A stretch of DNA of 45,675 bases from an uncultured Pelagibacteraceae bacterium (GCA_902632275.1 CACPBW010000005.1:1-45675), one strand, 5' to 3'; shown: positions 8,774 through 17,537, counted from the stretch's first letter. The notes: generated from the sequence alone by a model not told the origin. Made by a program: numbers and translations.

Positions 8774-9862
8774 ATGAAAATTTGTATTATTGGTATGAAC
8801 CTGACGAGTCTAATTTTAGCAAAGGCTATGATAAATAATGGATTTATTGTTGATGTTATTGCCTCCCCCCAAAAAAAAAGGAATCTTTCAACCAGAACAA
8901 TAGGGGTTAGCAAGAGTAACATAGATTTTATAAACAATCATATTATTAATATAAAACCTAAACAATTCCACAATATCAAAAAAATTCGTATTCTATCAGA
9001 AAAAAAGAGAGAGATAATAAATTTCTATAATAAGGGTGAAAATTTATTTTCCTTAATTGAAGTAGATAAATTTTTTAAGATAATTTTTGAGAGTTTAAAA
9101 TTTAATAAACTTTTTAAATTAAAAAAATTCAATAATCAAAATTTTAAAATTGATACTTTAAAAGATCAATATAATCTGATTATTAACTGCGAGAAGAATA
9201 ATTTTATTTCTAAAAAATATTTTAGTAAAAAAATTCAAAAAAGTTATAATAGTACTGCTTATACTTCGCTTCTATATCATAAAACTATTAAAAATAACGA
9301 AGCAAAGCAATATTTTACAAATTTAGGCCCACTTGCTTTTTTACCAATATCACCAAAAATAACCTCTGTAGTATTGTCTGCGTATAAAAATAAAAAATTA
9401 AATCCAGATAGATTCAAAAATTTTGTAAATAATTTTAAAGATAATTTAAATGTAGTGAAATTTTCTGAGTTGCAACTAACAGAGTTAAATTTTTCAACAC
9501 CAAGAAACTATTACCACGATAACATTCTATTATTTGGTGATGGTTTGCATCAAATACACCCACTAGCAGGTCAAGGTTTCAATATGACATTAAGAGATTT
9601 GAAAATATTTTTAAATATTATTAATAATAAAATTGAAAACGGTTTAGAAGTGAATACATTTTGTCTTAAAGAATTTGAAAAATTAACAAAATCAAAAAAT
9701 TTTATTTTTTCAGAAGGAATAAATATCATTCAAGATATATTCAGGTTAAAAAATATTTTTGGAGAGAATAAGGTAAATAATATTATCGAAAAATTTGGAA
9801 AAAATAAGATATTGAAAAGTTTTTTTATAAAAACAGCTGATGAAGGTATATTTGTTTTTTGA
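8774..9862 (+). CDS. UbiH/UbiF-type FAD monooxygenase, diverged
   Basis: Probable ubiquinone-ring hydroxylase. The strongest evidence is the C-terminal FAD-binding motif LFGDGLHQIHPLAGQGFNMTLRD (about residues 252-275), which matches the GD...HPxAGQGxNxxxxD signature of UbiF/UbiH/UbiL. The N-terminal Rossmann motif is degenerate: IIGMNLTSLILAK in place of GxGxxG, and the usual RALAL region reads RTIGVSKSN. 362 residues is short (about 390-410 usual). It ends exactly where the convergent LON-domain gene ends. Which ring position it acts on cannot be told, and reduced activity is possible. Confidence 0.8.
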   Translation: MKICIIGMNLTSLILAKAMINNGFIVDVIASPQKKRNLSTRTIGVSKSNIDFINNHIINIKPKQFHNIKKIRILSEKKREIINFYNKGENLFSLIEVDKFFKIIFESLKFNKLFKLKKFNNQNFKIDTLKDQYNLIINCEKNNFISKKYFSKKIQKSYNSTAYTSLLYHKTIKNNEAKQYFTNLGPLAFLPISPKITSVVLSAYKNKKLNPDRFKNFVNNFKDNLNVVKFSELQLTELNFSTPRNYYHDNILLFGDGLHQIHPLAGQGFNMTLRDLKIFLNIINNKIENGLEVNTFCLKEFEKLTKSKNFIFSEGINIIQDIFRLKNIFGENKVNNIIEKFGKNKILKSFFIKTADEGIFVF

Positions 9863-10507
9863 TTATTGAATAGTTTTGTTGCTAAAATCGTCAAGGGTAT
9901 AAGTTTTTAATATTTGCTCTAATCTCAATTTTCTAGTGCTTAAATCTTTTGTTTCTAATAACGCTTGTTTTTCCTCTAAGGAAAAAGGAGATGCCATGGA
10001 TAAAGTATTTAACGTATTCGAAAAGTTTTGTTTTTTCAAGCTCGACCAATCGACCATGAAACCTTTTTTTTCAAAAAGGTTCTGCAAATCTTTGAATATT
10101 TTATCTAAATCTTTAATAGGATATTCTTCAATTTTATCTTCTAAATCTTTAATATAGTTTTGATAACTCACCTTACATGACCTGTAAAGGTTTTCAGATT
10201 TTATCTCCTCTTCAATTTTAAATCTACTAACACCATTTATAATTATTAAATATCGACCATCTTCAGTTTCATTAAAACTTGTAATTTTTCCTATACAGCC
10301 AATTTCATATAAATCAGGTTTTTTTAGTTCTCCACTTTTTTTTGGTTGAATCATACCAATCATTCTATGAGATTTCATACTATCGTTTATCATTTGTATA
10401 TATCTAGGTTCAAATATATTTAATGGTACTGTGGTATTTGGAAATATAATAAAGTTTGATAATGGAAATATAGGAATTATCGAAGGAAGTTTATTTTGCT
10501 TTTGCAT
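9863..10507 (-). CDS. LON substrate-binding domain protein
   Basis: Stand-alone relative of the N-terminal domain of Lon protease, without ATPase or protease domains. The diagnostic start is PSIIPIFPLSNFIIFPNTTVPLNIFEPRY, followed by MIGMIQPK, DLYEIGCIGKI and GRYLIIINGVSRFKI. 214 residues is normal for this family. Its function is not established; such proteins are thought to bind unfolded polypeptides. Alphaproteobacteria commonly carry one. It is a single gene facing the UbiH-like gene with no base between the stops. Confidence 0.92.
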   Translation of the reverse strand: MQKQNKLPSIIPIFPLSNFIIFPNTTVPLNIFEPRYIQMINDSMKSHRMIGMIQPKKSGELKKPDLYEIGCIGKITSFNETEDGRYLIIINGVSRFKIEEEIKSENLYRSCKVSYQNYIKDLEDKIEEYPIKDLDKIFKDLQNLFEKKGFMVDWSSLKKQNFSNTLNTLSMASPFSLEEKQALLETKDLSTRKLRLEQILKTYTLDDFSNKTIQ

Positions 10508-10629
10508 AATTAATTAACAATAAAAATTATAGTTTTATTTAAATATAATACATTTAATTAAATATAAAATTTCTATTTTGTCACTTGCTAAATTTTCAAA
10601 AAGCCTCTAATTTTATAAATAATAAACAT
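10508..10629 (+). promoter_or_regulatory. Upstream region of tRNA-Gly with weak promoter-like boxes
   Basis: A 122-base AT-rich gap lies between the LON gene (-) and the tRNA (+). TTGCTA (10585-10590) and TAATTT (10608-10613) are separated by 17 bases and would place initiation about 10 bases before the tRNA. The match is weak and the region is so AT-rich that chance is likely. No other structure was seen. Confidence 0.3.
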
Positions 10630-10704
10630 GCGGGCATAGCTCAGTGGTAGAGCGTCTCGTTGCCAACGAGAAGGTCGTGGGTTCAAGTCCCATTGCCCGC
10701 TCCA
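10630..10704 (+). tRNA. tRNA-Gly(GCC)
   Basis: All arms are visible. The acceptor stem GCGGGCA pairs with TGCCCGC, the D-arm is AGCTCAGTGGTAGAGC, the anticodon stem TCTCG/CGAGA encloses loop TTGCCAA with anticodon GCC at 10662-10664, and the T-arm carries GGTTCAAGTCC. The discriminator T and a genome-encoded CCA close it. The CCA is directly followed by the ribosome-binding site of phhB. Confidence 0.97.
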
Positions 10705-10714
10705 AGGAGATATT

Positions 10715-11053
10715 ATGAACGAACTAGCGGATAAAAAATGTGTTCCCTGCGAAGGTGGAATACCAAGTTTTGATTTAGAAGAGATACATAAATATTTAAA
10801 AAAAGTAGATGGTTGGGACGTTAAAACTGATGACGATAAAACTTATTATCTAATTAAAGAGTTTCGATTTAAAAATTTTTTAGAAAGTCAAAACTTTGTG
10901 AATAAAGTGGGAAATATAGCAGAGGTTGAAGCTCATCATCCAGATATCTGGTTTGGATGGGGTTATGCAAAAATAAAGATTTTTACTCATGCTATCAATG
11001 GACTACACGAGAGTGATTTTGTTCTAGCTGCAAAAATTGACAAACTGTCTTAG
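10715..11053 (+). CDS. phhB: Pterin-4a-carbinolamine dehydratase
   Basis: Dehydrates 4a-hydroxytetrahydropterin in pterin recycling. It carries the family signature EVEAHHPDIWFGWGYAKIKIFTHAI, with the paired active-site histidines and a distal His (KIFTHAINGLHESD). 112 residues is typical. An AAGGAGA ribosome-binding site ends 4 bases before the ATG and overlaps the last A of the tRNA-Gly CCA. No phenylalanine hydroxylase is in the window, so the pterin-using partner is unknown. Its 3' end overlaps the convergent purH by 4 bases. Confidence 0.95.
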   Translation: MNELADKKCVPCEGGIPSFDLEEIHKYLKKVDGWDVKTDDDKTYYLIKEFRFKNFLESQNFVNKVGNIAEVEAHHPDIWFGWGYAKIKIFTHAINGLHESDFVLAAKIDKLS

Positions 11054-12588
11054 TGTTTAAAGTGCCTTGTTTTGGAAAAAACGAGTATTGTTCCAGTTCT
11101 ATTTGCAAAATTAATTATCTCTTTATCTCTTATGGACCCGCTTGGCTGAATTATACCTGATACTCCATTTTGAACTAATTTTTCTACACCATCAATAAAT
11201 GGAAAAAAAGCATCAGACGCTGCTAAAACTTCTTTATGTGAAATATCCTGAAATTCATTCATTTTTTTAATTGCAATTTCACAACTATCTAATCTGCTTG
11301 GTTGTCCTGACCCAATCCCCACAGTTGACTTTTCATTAGTTAATACAATTGCATTAGATTTTACATATCTACAAACATTGAAAGCAAAAATTAAATTTTC
11401 AAATGTTTCTCTGCTTGGTCTTACTTTAGAAACAATTTTAAAGTCACTAATTGTAAATTTTTTATCATCTGGTGTTTGAGCTAAAGCAAAATGCATATTT
11501 GAAATCAAGTTGTTTTTACTGAAAATTTCGTAATTCTTGCTTTTAATTATACGAACATTTTTTTTCGTCTTAAGAATTGACAATGCATCTTTCTCAAAAT
11601 CATTACCTATTATTACCTCAAAAAATAACTTATTAAGTTTTATCGCTAAACTTCGATTTATCTTGAAGTTACATGAGACAATGCCACCAAAAGAACTTAT
11701 AGGGTCACATTTGTGAGCCATTAAAAAACTTTCATTATTATTTTTATGTATTGAAGCACCACAAGGATTACCATGTTTAACAATCACAGTTCCTTTATTA
11801 TTTGGGAAAGATTTAGATATTTGTAATGCAGAAAAAATATCAGCATAGTTATTATAGCTTAATTGTTTTCCATTTAATTTTTCAAGGCCCAAATTTTTAG
11901 ACGTAGTATAAATAGCTCCATTTTGATGTGGATTTTCGCCATATCTTAGTTTTTCAAATTTATTTAAACCTAAAATAATTTTTTTTGAATCCTCTTTTGG
12001 CGAAATATCCTTAAAATAGTTAAAGATTAATGATTCATAATATGCTGTTTCTCCGAATGCTTCTAAAGCAGCTTTTTTTCTAAATTCTAAAGATGTAGCA
12101 CCTTTGTTTTCATTTAAATTTTTTATTAATTCCTCATATTGTGAAATACTTGTTACTATAGTTACATAATTATAATTTTTTGCAGCTGCGCGGACTAAAG
12201 TTGGTCCACCTATGTCAATATTTTCTAAAATTTTTTCATGATTTTTACTTTGTTTTAAAGTTTTTTCAAAAGGATAAAAATTTACTATTACTAAATCAAT
12301 TTCATTATAATTATTTTTTTTTAAATCATTTTTGTGCGCTTTTAATTTTCTTTTAGATAATATTCCCGCATGTATTTTTGGATGTAGTGTCTTTACTCTC
12401 CCCGATAAAATTTCAGGGCTACTTGTATACTTTGAGACCTCTTCGCAGCTAAAACCCATTTTTTTGATCTCTTTATAAGTACCACCCGAGCTAATCAACT
12501 TAATTTGGTACTTATTTAAATTTTTTAATAAAAATTTCAAATTATCTTTGTCCGATACAGATATTAAAGCTCGTTTAATTTTTTTCAT
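11050..12588 (-). CDS. purH: Bifunctional AICAR transformylase/IMP cyclohydrolase PurH
   Basis: Catalyses the last two steps of IMP synthesis. The N-terminal MGS-fold cyclohydrolase is seen in ALISVSDKDNL, KLISSGGTYKEI, GRVKTLHPKIHAGIL and DIGGPTLVRAAAKN. The C-terminal transformylase has LRYGENPHQNGA and the catalytic KHGNPCGAS, with FFPFIDGVEKL near the end. 512 residues fits. Its ATG overlaps the stop of the heparinase-like gene by 4 bases, the usual alphaproteobacterial purH neighbour. Confidence 0.98.
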   Translation of the reverse strand: MKKIKRALISVSDKDNLKFLLKNLNKYQIKLISSGGTYKEIKKMGFSCEEVSKYTSSPEILSGRVKTLHPKIHAGILSKRKLKAHKNDLKKNNYNEIDLVIVNFYPFEKTLKQSKNHEKILENIDIGGPTLVRAAAKNYNYVTIVTSISQYEELIKNLNENKGATSLEFRKKAALEAFGETAYYESLIFNYFKDISPKEDSKKIILGLNKFEKLRYGENPHQNGAIYTTSKNLGLEKLNGKQLSYNNYADIFSALQISKSFPNNKGTVIVKHGNPCGASIHKNNNESFLMAHKCDPISSFGGIVSCNFKINRSLAIKLNKLFFEVIIGNDFEKDALSILKTKKNVRIIKSKNYEIFSKNNLISNMHFALAQTPDDKKFTISDFKIVSKVRPSRETFENLIFAFNVCRYVKSNAIVLTNEKSTVGIGSGQPSRLDSCEIAIKKMNEFQDISHKEVLAASDAFFPFIDGVEKLVQNGVSGIIQPSGSIRDKEIINFANRTGTILVFSKTRHFKH

Positions 12589-14216
12589 TTTATTTTTTCA
12601 ATTTCCCACCTTATTAATATTTCTTCTTTCGAAATATTTCCTGAAATCAATATATTTTGGTTTTCAACAAAGTTATTTTTATTTCCAAAGTATAACCCAG
12701 TTTCAAAGGAAATATTATTGTTAAAAGATGAAAACTTCCATCCTTCATTTTTTAAACCTATAAAAATTGAGCTGCCATCTAGAGTTTTCATTACTTTGGC
12801 ATCTGGGTCTAAGTGGAAACGAATTTCATAATTTGAACCTTTAAAATTATTTTTTTTTAAAATTTTATCTTCACCTAAAAGTTTTGAAACATCATGAAAA
12901 AATTCAACTTTTCTATGATGTGTAATCCCAAATTTTTTAATATATCCATTATGAGACGCTTCAAAACACCAGTAGTTATTTTTGTTTACAATATTTTTGT
13001 TAAATATTTTTAAAGGACTATTAATTTTATTTATGCCAGATGGATGTTTTAAAAAACTTACAGATGAAGTGTTTTCTATATTTAAACAGCTATGACATGC
13101 GGTAGATTTTGATATTAGATTAAGTTGATGTTTGTAGTTTTGGAAATATCCAGAATTACAAATTATTTTATTATTATTGCTAGCAAATTCAAATGATAAA
13201 GCACCTGATTGATAATCTTTAGAAAATTCCTTTTCTGGAGGTATCCCTAAATCTGCAGCAAGACAGTACTTTTTATCTTTAAGAAAAATATATCCTCCAG
13301 CCTCAAAGCTTTCATTTTTAAAATTATAACCTAATCTTTTAAGATAGTTATCAAAGCCTGAATTTTCATTTATGTGGTTTCCATTAAATAAAAAATTATG
13401 TTGTAGATTTTTATGCACTAAGACATATGACTGACCTAAATAAAAAATAATTTCGTTTAAATATTCAGGAATTTCATTTTGAGATTCTTTTAACCATTCT
13501 CTTATCAGCACGAAATATTTTATATAAAAAACAAGTTGTCGGATATTTCTTGATTTTGGAAATCCTTCTTTATCAAAAGACATTTTTATAATTCTTTGTA
13601 ACAGCTTAAAACCATACTCTAGAAAGTTTTTGTCATTATAAGAAATACCAGCCAAAACTATGGCAGAACATCCTATCATTTTATCGTCAACCCATGTTGA
13701 TCTGTTTATCTCATTAATGAGATGGTTTATTTGTTTTTTAATAATTTCGTTAAATTTATTTTTATATTTCTCATCACTATTTTCATATGTTATTTTAGAG
13801 TTTGATATCCATGAAATAATTCTCTTTGAAAGAATATCTATATCCCAACTTGAAATATTGTAATCATTATATTTTTCAATCCATTTAAGAATTACAGATT
13901 GAACATCTTGCTTTGAGGATTTTAAATCTAAAGAGAATAACCAAAAAAAACTATGAAGATTTTTATAGTTCTTTAAAGAAATATTTTCTTTTTTCCAAAT
14001 ATCATTAAATAAAAAATCATTTATATTTTTTTTCTCCTTTTTGTACTTAATTAAGCATTCCAACAAACTTGGGCTAGGTTTATATTGTAAATTATTGAAG
14101 CTAACTTTAGAAATTTTCTTATTATATAAACTTGAATTTAAATAATATTGTCTTATGCGGTCGTTTAAGAAAGTAAAAAATTCATTTAGATAGTTGAATG
14201 AGTTTTTTAAAATCAT
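12585..14216 (-). CDS. Heparinase II/III family protein
   Basis: A 543-residue protein with an all-alpha N-terminal half (Trp-rich, for example WISNSKITYEN and STWVDDKMIGCSA) and a beta-rich C-terminal heparinase II/III half, including HNFLFNGNHINENSGFDN, DYQSGALSFEFASNN, STACHSCLNIENTSS and HHRKVEFFHD. It could act as a polysaccharide lyase, but in Alphaproteobacteria this gene is conserved between rpe and purH and has no proven substrate. No clear signal peptide is visible, which is odd for a polysaccharide lyase. It overlaps purH by 4 bases and starts 5 bases after rpe. Confidence 0.85.
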   Translation of the reverse strand: MILKNSFNYLNEFFTFLNDRIRQYYLNSSLYNKKISKVSFNNLQYKPSPSLLECLIKYKKEKKNINDFLFNDIWKKENISLKNYKNLHSFFWLFSLDLKSSKQDVQSVILKWIEKYNDYNISSWDIDILSKRIISWISNSKITYENSDEKYKNKFNEIIKKQINHLINEINRSTWVDDKMIGCSAIVLAGISYNDKNFLEYGFKLLQRIIKMSFDKEGFPKSRNIRQLVFYIKYFVLIREWLKESQNEIPEYLNEIIFYLGQSYVLVHKNLQHNFLFNGNHINENSGFDNYLKRLGYNFKNESFEAGGYIFLKDKKYCLAADLGIPPEKEFSKDYQSGALSFEFASNNNKIICNSGYFQNYKHQLNLISKSTACHSCLNIENTSSVSFLKHPSGINKINSPLKIFNKNIVNKNNYWCFEASHNGYIKKFGITHHRKVEFFHDVSKLLGEDKILKKNNFKGSNYEIRFHLDPDAKVMKTLDGSSIFIGLKNEGWKFSSFNNNISFETGLYFGNKNNFVENQNILISGNISKEEILIRWEIEKIK

Positions 14217-14221
14217 TTAAA

Positions 14222-14878
14222 TTACTTTCTAAGTAATTGAATATTTTTTTTTATATCTCCATTATTGTCTTTAAAAATAGTAGTTCCGGATACAAGAATA
14301 TTAGCTCCTGCATTTATTACCATATTGTTATTTTCAAAATTAATTCCTCCATCTACCTCGATGTCAAATTTAAATTTTTTTTCATCTTTTATTTTTTTGA
14401 GATTTTTAATTTTTTCTAATATTTTGGATATAAATTTTTGTCCTCCAAATCCAGGATATACCGTCATCACAAGAACAAGATTTATCTCTTCAAAATAATT
14501 TTCTATTATCTCAATTGGAGTATCAGGGTTAAGAGATAATCCAACTTTTTTACCTAAGCTTTTGATAAGATCAATTGAATCTTTTACATCTTCTGTTGCC
14601 TCTGGGTGAATTGTAATAATATCAGATCCCGCGTCTGAAAAATTCTTAATGTATTTGTGAACTGGCGATATCATCAGATGCACATCAAAAGGCAAATTCG
14701 TGTATTTACGTAAAGATTTAATCACTGGAGGCCCAATCGTTAAATTTGGAACAAAATGTCCATCCATTACATCAACATGAATCATGTCCGCTCCACCTTG
14801 TTCTAATCTTTTAATCTCCGATCCAAGATTACTAAAATCCCCTGCTAGTATTGACGGCGAAATTTGTATTTTTTTCAT
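14222..14878 (-). CDS. rpe: Ribulose-phosphate 3-epimerase
   Basis: Interconverts ribulose 5-phosphate and xylulose 5-phosphate in the pentose phosphate pathway. The TIM-barrel motifs are complete: ISPSILAGDFSNLG, ADMIHVDVMDGHFVPN with metal-binding His and Asp, PFDVHLMI, MTVYPGFGGQKF and IEVDGGINFEN. 218 residues is normal. It is first gene of an rpe-heparinase-purH unit read leftward. Confidence 0.97.
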   Translation of the reverse strand: MKKIQISPSILAGDFSNLGSEIKRLEQGGADMIHVDVMDGHFVPNLTIGPPVIKSLRKYTNLPFDVHLMISPVHKYIKNFSDAGSDIITIHPEATEDVKDSIDLIKSLGKKVGLSLNPDTPIEIIENYFEEINLVLVMTVYPGFGGQKFISKILEKIKNLKKIKDEKKFKFDIEVDGGINFENNNMVINAGANILVSGTTIFKDNNGDIKKNIQLLRK

Positions 14879-14922
14879 CGGATGTGTTTACTAAGTAGTA
14901 TCAATTTTATTAAAAAATAAAA

Positions 14923-15267
14923 TTATTTTTTACCAAATATGTCGTAAATCAGTCTAGAAATTTCACTATCGAGTGGAAATGACAACATCCCCATTTCTCC
15001 ATACCCAAGCATTACTGGCAATAAATAGAATCTAACCATAAAAATGAACCATGCAATATACAGAGGTACAACAGCCCTAATAAGGAAGCTTGGAGTCATA
15101 AATTTAAATAAATCTAAAATAGGATTTGTTAATTTAACAAATGCTTTCATAAAAAAAAACTCAGAATCTTCTTTTTGGAAGATATTCATCGCTGATCTGC
15201 CAATTAAAGTATACATAACAACTCCAAGTATGTAATCGATGATATACACGTAAATTGGTATTTCCAT
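14923..15267 (-). CDS. YggT-like integral membrane protein
   Basis: A 114-residue protein with about three hydrophobic segments: N-terminal YVYIIDYILGVVMYTLIG, middle LIRAVVPLYIAWFIFMVRFY and a short C-terminal segment. The centre TNPILDLFKFMTPSF resembles the loop of YggT proteins (TEPLL...R..P), suggesting a distant relationship. No function is known from the sequence. It has its own 44-base upstream gap from rpe's direction and lies downstream of the SSS transporter, separated by a hairpin at 15294-15318. Confidence 0.7.
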   Translation of the reverse strand: MEIPIYVYIIDYILGVVMYTLIGRSAMNIFQKEDSEFFFMKAFVKLTNPILDLFKFMTPSFLIRAVVPLYIAWFIFMVRFYLLPVMLGYGEMGMLSFPLDSEISRLIYDIFGKK

Positions 15268-15293
15268 AATTTCAGATGGGATTTAAGTTATTA

Positions 15294-15318
15294 GAAGGGG
15301 CGATAGTTTCGCCCCTTC
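15294..15318 (-). terminator. Hairpin downstream of the SSS symporter gene
   Basis: A perfect 10-bp stem GAAGGGGCGA/TCGCCCCTTC encloses a 5-base loop, and it begins 13 bases after the symporter stop. It is unusually GC-rich for this window. Neither strand has a good T-tract after it (TAATAACTT on the minus strand), so it is either a weak intrinsic terminator or a 3'-end stabilising hairpin. Confidence 0.6.
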
Positions 15319-15330
15319 AAAATTAATTAC

Positions 15331-17169
15331 TTAGTGTTGTTTACCAAGTATAGTTTTACCCGTAGGTACACGAACTTCGTCTATCATTTTTTGAGTAGAG
15401 CTGTCTGGTGCTGGTGTCATTAAACTAACAACTACCATTACCACTAGACATACACTAGCCCCAATAATACCGAAACGTAAGTGGTCAATACCTAACCATG
15501 CTGGATTACCCATAAATTTAGGATAAACATAGATTAGATAAGCCGTACCTGACGCTAGACCTGTTATCATACCTGCTATTGCACCTTCTCTTGTTGCTCT
15601 CTTCCACCATACTCCTAGAACAAGTGGGAAGAACAACCCTGACATTGCAAAGTCAAATGCCCACGCTACAGCACCAAGGATACTTGTAATCCTCATTGAT
15701 GCAATGTAAGCACCTGCAGCTCCGATAACTATTAAAAGTCCTCTAGCTACTAGCAATCTTTTTCTTACATCCGCTTTTGGATCAATGATTTTGTAATAAA
15801 CATCATGTGATAAAGCATTTGCAATTGCTAAAATCAATCCGTCAGCTGTTGACATCGCTGCAGCCATTCCTCCAGCAGCAACTAGTCCAGAAATTACATA
15901 TGGTAATCCTGCAACTTCAGGAGTTGATAATACAACAACATCACCTCTCATAAACCATTCATTCAACTGAAGAACTCCGTCTCCATTAAAGTCAGCTATG
16001 AAAGCTTGTTTCTGAGCAGTCCATGCTTGTACCCAATCAATTGACATTACAGCAGAAATATCTTTTCCGATAATTCCTGTTGATAAATTTGGATCCATTA
16101 ATGAAAGCTTAGATAGTGTTGCTAGCATTGGCGCAGAAGTATAAAGCAATGCAATAAAGAATAGTGACCAAGCCACTGATTTTCTTGCAGCTTTAACGCT
16201 AGGCGTTGTGAAGTATCTCATTAAGATATGTGGTAAAGAAGCTGTTCCAACCATCATACAGATTACTAATGAAATGAACTTCCAAGCAGCCATTCCGCCT
16301 GCTGGCACCTCCGAGTGAGGTAATGAAATTGATTTCAATCCTCCAGGAACGCCCGCAGCTTTAACATCTGCAGCAGCATTTTTGACTAAACCAAATTGAG
16401 CTTCTAGTTCGCCTAATCTTGCAACTTCTTCTCCCAACATTAAATGTGGGAAGAATCCGTAGCCACCTTTATTACTTATCCAGAATATTGGTAGCAAGTA
16501 AGCTATGATCAACACAATGTATTGAGCAACTTGTGTCCAAGTAACCGCTCTCATTCCACCTAACATTGAACATAATAAAATACTTACTAAACCAACCCAT
16601 ACTCCAAGTTCAAAAGGAATAGCAAGCGCTCTAGCAGCAATTGTTCCAGTTGCGTTAATTTGTGCAGTCACATAAGTGAATGACGCCAAAGTTAAAACAA
16701 CTACAGCACAGAACCTTGCGAAGTTTCCGCCGTATCTTGTTCCAATAAAGTCTGGCACTGTGTAACATCCAAATTTTCTTAAGTAAGGTGCAAGCAATGA
16801 TGATACTAATATGTATCCTCCAGTCCACCCGATCAAGAATGCCATGTATGTATATCCACCGAAGTAAATTCCTCCTGCCATAGCAACAAACGAAGCACCT
16901 GACATCCAGTCAGCTGCAGTCGCCATACCATTAAATACAGTTGGAACTGATCTTCCTGCAACATAGTACGCATCAACTTGTACAGTTCTTGACATCCATC
17001 CAATAAATGCATAGATGCAAACTGTAAAAGCAACGAACAATATACCTATTGTTTTCGCAGTCATACCAGCTTGTTCTGCAATAGCCATCAGAATGATGAA
17101 TACTAAAAAACCACCAGTATAAGTTCCGTAAATTTTAGGTAAGTTGTCGATAAATTTTCCTTTAAACAT
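15331..17169 (-). CDS. Sodium:solute symporter, acetate permease (ActP)-like
   Basis: Inner-membrane symporter of the SSS family, about 12-14 helices, probably importing acetate or a related short carboxylate with Na+. Family segments include DYYVAGRSVPTVFNG (here DAYYVAGRSVP), ATAADWMSGASFVAMAG, VPDFIGTRYG and AAAMSTADGLILAIANALSHD. I start it at 17169, not 17202: that ATG has a GGGGAGGA site and overlaps the stop of the DUF4212 gene (TAATG). That gives 612 residues. A loop at residues 393-404 reads DFNGDGVLQLNE, a textbook EF-hand calcium loop. The DUF4212 partner and nearby acs support acetate. Confidence 0.92.
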   Translation of the reverse strand: MFKGKFIDNLPKIYGTYTGGFLVFIILMAIAEQAGMTAKTIGILFVAFTVCIYAFIGWMSRTVQVDAYYVAGRSVPTVFNGMATAADWMSGASFVAMAGGIYFGGYTYMAFLIGWTGGYILVSSLLAPYLRKFGCYTVPDFIGTRYGGNFARFCAVVVLTLASFTYVTAQINATGTIAARALAIPFELGVWVGLVSILLCSMLGGMRAVTWTQVAQYIVLIIAYLLPIFWISNKGGYGFFPHLMLGEEVARLGELEAQFGLVKNAAADVKAAGVPGGLKSISLPHSEVPAGGMAAWKFISLVICMMVGTASLPHILMRYFTTPSVKAARKSVAWSLFFIALLYTSAPMLATLSKLSLMDPNLSTGIIGKDISAVMSIDWVQAWTAQKQAFIADFNGDGVLQLNEWFMRGDVVVLSTPEVAGLPYVISGLVAAGGMAAAMSTADGLILAIANALSHDVYYKIIDPKADVRKRLLVARGLLIVIGAAGAYIASMRITSILGAVAWAFDFAMSGLFFPLVLGVWWKRATREGAIAGMITGLASGTAYLIYVYPKFMGNPAWLGIDHLRFGIIGASVCLVVMVVVSLMTPAPDSSTQKMIDEVRVPTGKTILGKQH

Positions 17170-17429
17170 TAATCGTCCTCCCCTCGTTCGGCAAAGCCGC
17201 ATTCTTCATCTATTTTTTCTTGTCTATTAGCTGACCAGAATAGGATGATCACGAAAGCCACAATCGATCCTTGTGCACACATATAGTAAGCTAAAGGGTA
17301 TCCAAGAAAACTAGCTGAGTTTAAACTTTCACCAAACATGAAGATTATGTAACCGAAGAAAAACCAAAGTGCTAATGTAAGAAACATATTTCCCTTTGTT
17401 TTTTCCCAGTGTTTTTCTTTGTTTGACAT
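17169..17429 (-). CDS. DUF4212 small subunit of sodium/substrate symporter
   Basis: An 86-residue protein with two transmembrane helices (LTLALWFFFGYIIFMFG and YYMCAQGSIVAFVIILFWSA), a short basic N-terminus KEKHWEKTKGN and the acidic tail DEECGFAERGEDD. This is the small protein regularly found just before SSS symporters linked to acetyl-CoA synthetase. It has a very strong GGGAGGG ribosome-binding site and is translationally coupled to the symporter by a 1-base overlap. Confidence 0.93.
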   Translation of the reverse strand: MSNKEKHWEKTKGNMFLTLALWFFFGYIIFMFGESLNSASFLGYPLAYYMCAQGSIVAFVIILFWSANRQEKIDEECGFAERGEDD

Positions 17430-17537
17430 TTTTTTCCCTCCCTATAGGTTAAAAACAGGAATCATACTCATTTACTAGTTGAATGGAACCCCTAAAAATT
17501 ATCACATCTGCAACAAATAAGGTGATATAACAGTTTT
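17430..17537. promoter_or_regulatory. Divergent regulatory region of the acetate transporter
   Basis: A 108-base spacer between the symporter unit (-) and the unknown gene (+). It has an inverted pair TATCAC (17500-17505) and GTGATA (17522-17527) separated by 16 bases, which could be an operator or chance. The CCCTCCC at its left end is the minus-strand ribosome-binding site. Confidence 0.4.

Noticed and set aside
17170-17202. Upstream start of the SSS symporter ORF in the track
   Set aside because: It adds MRLCRTRGGRL from within the DUF4212 gene; the ATG at 17169 has a strong ribosome-binding site and stop-start overlap.
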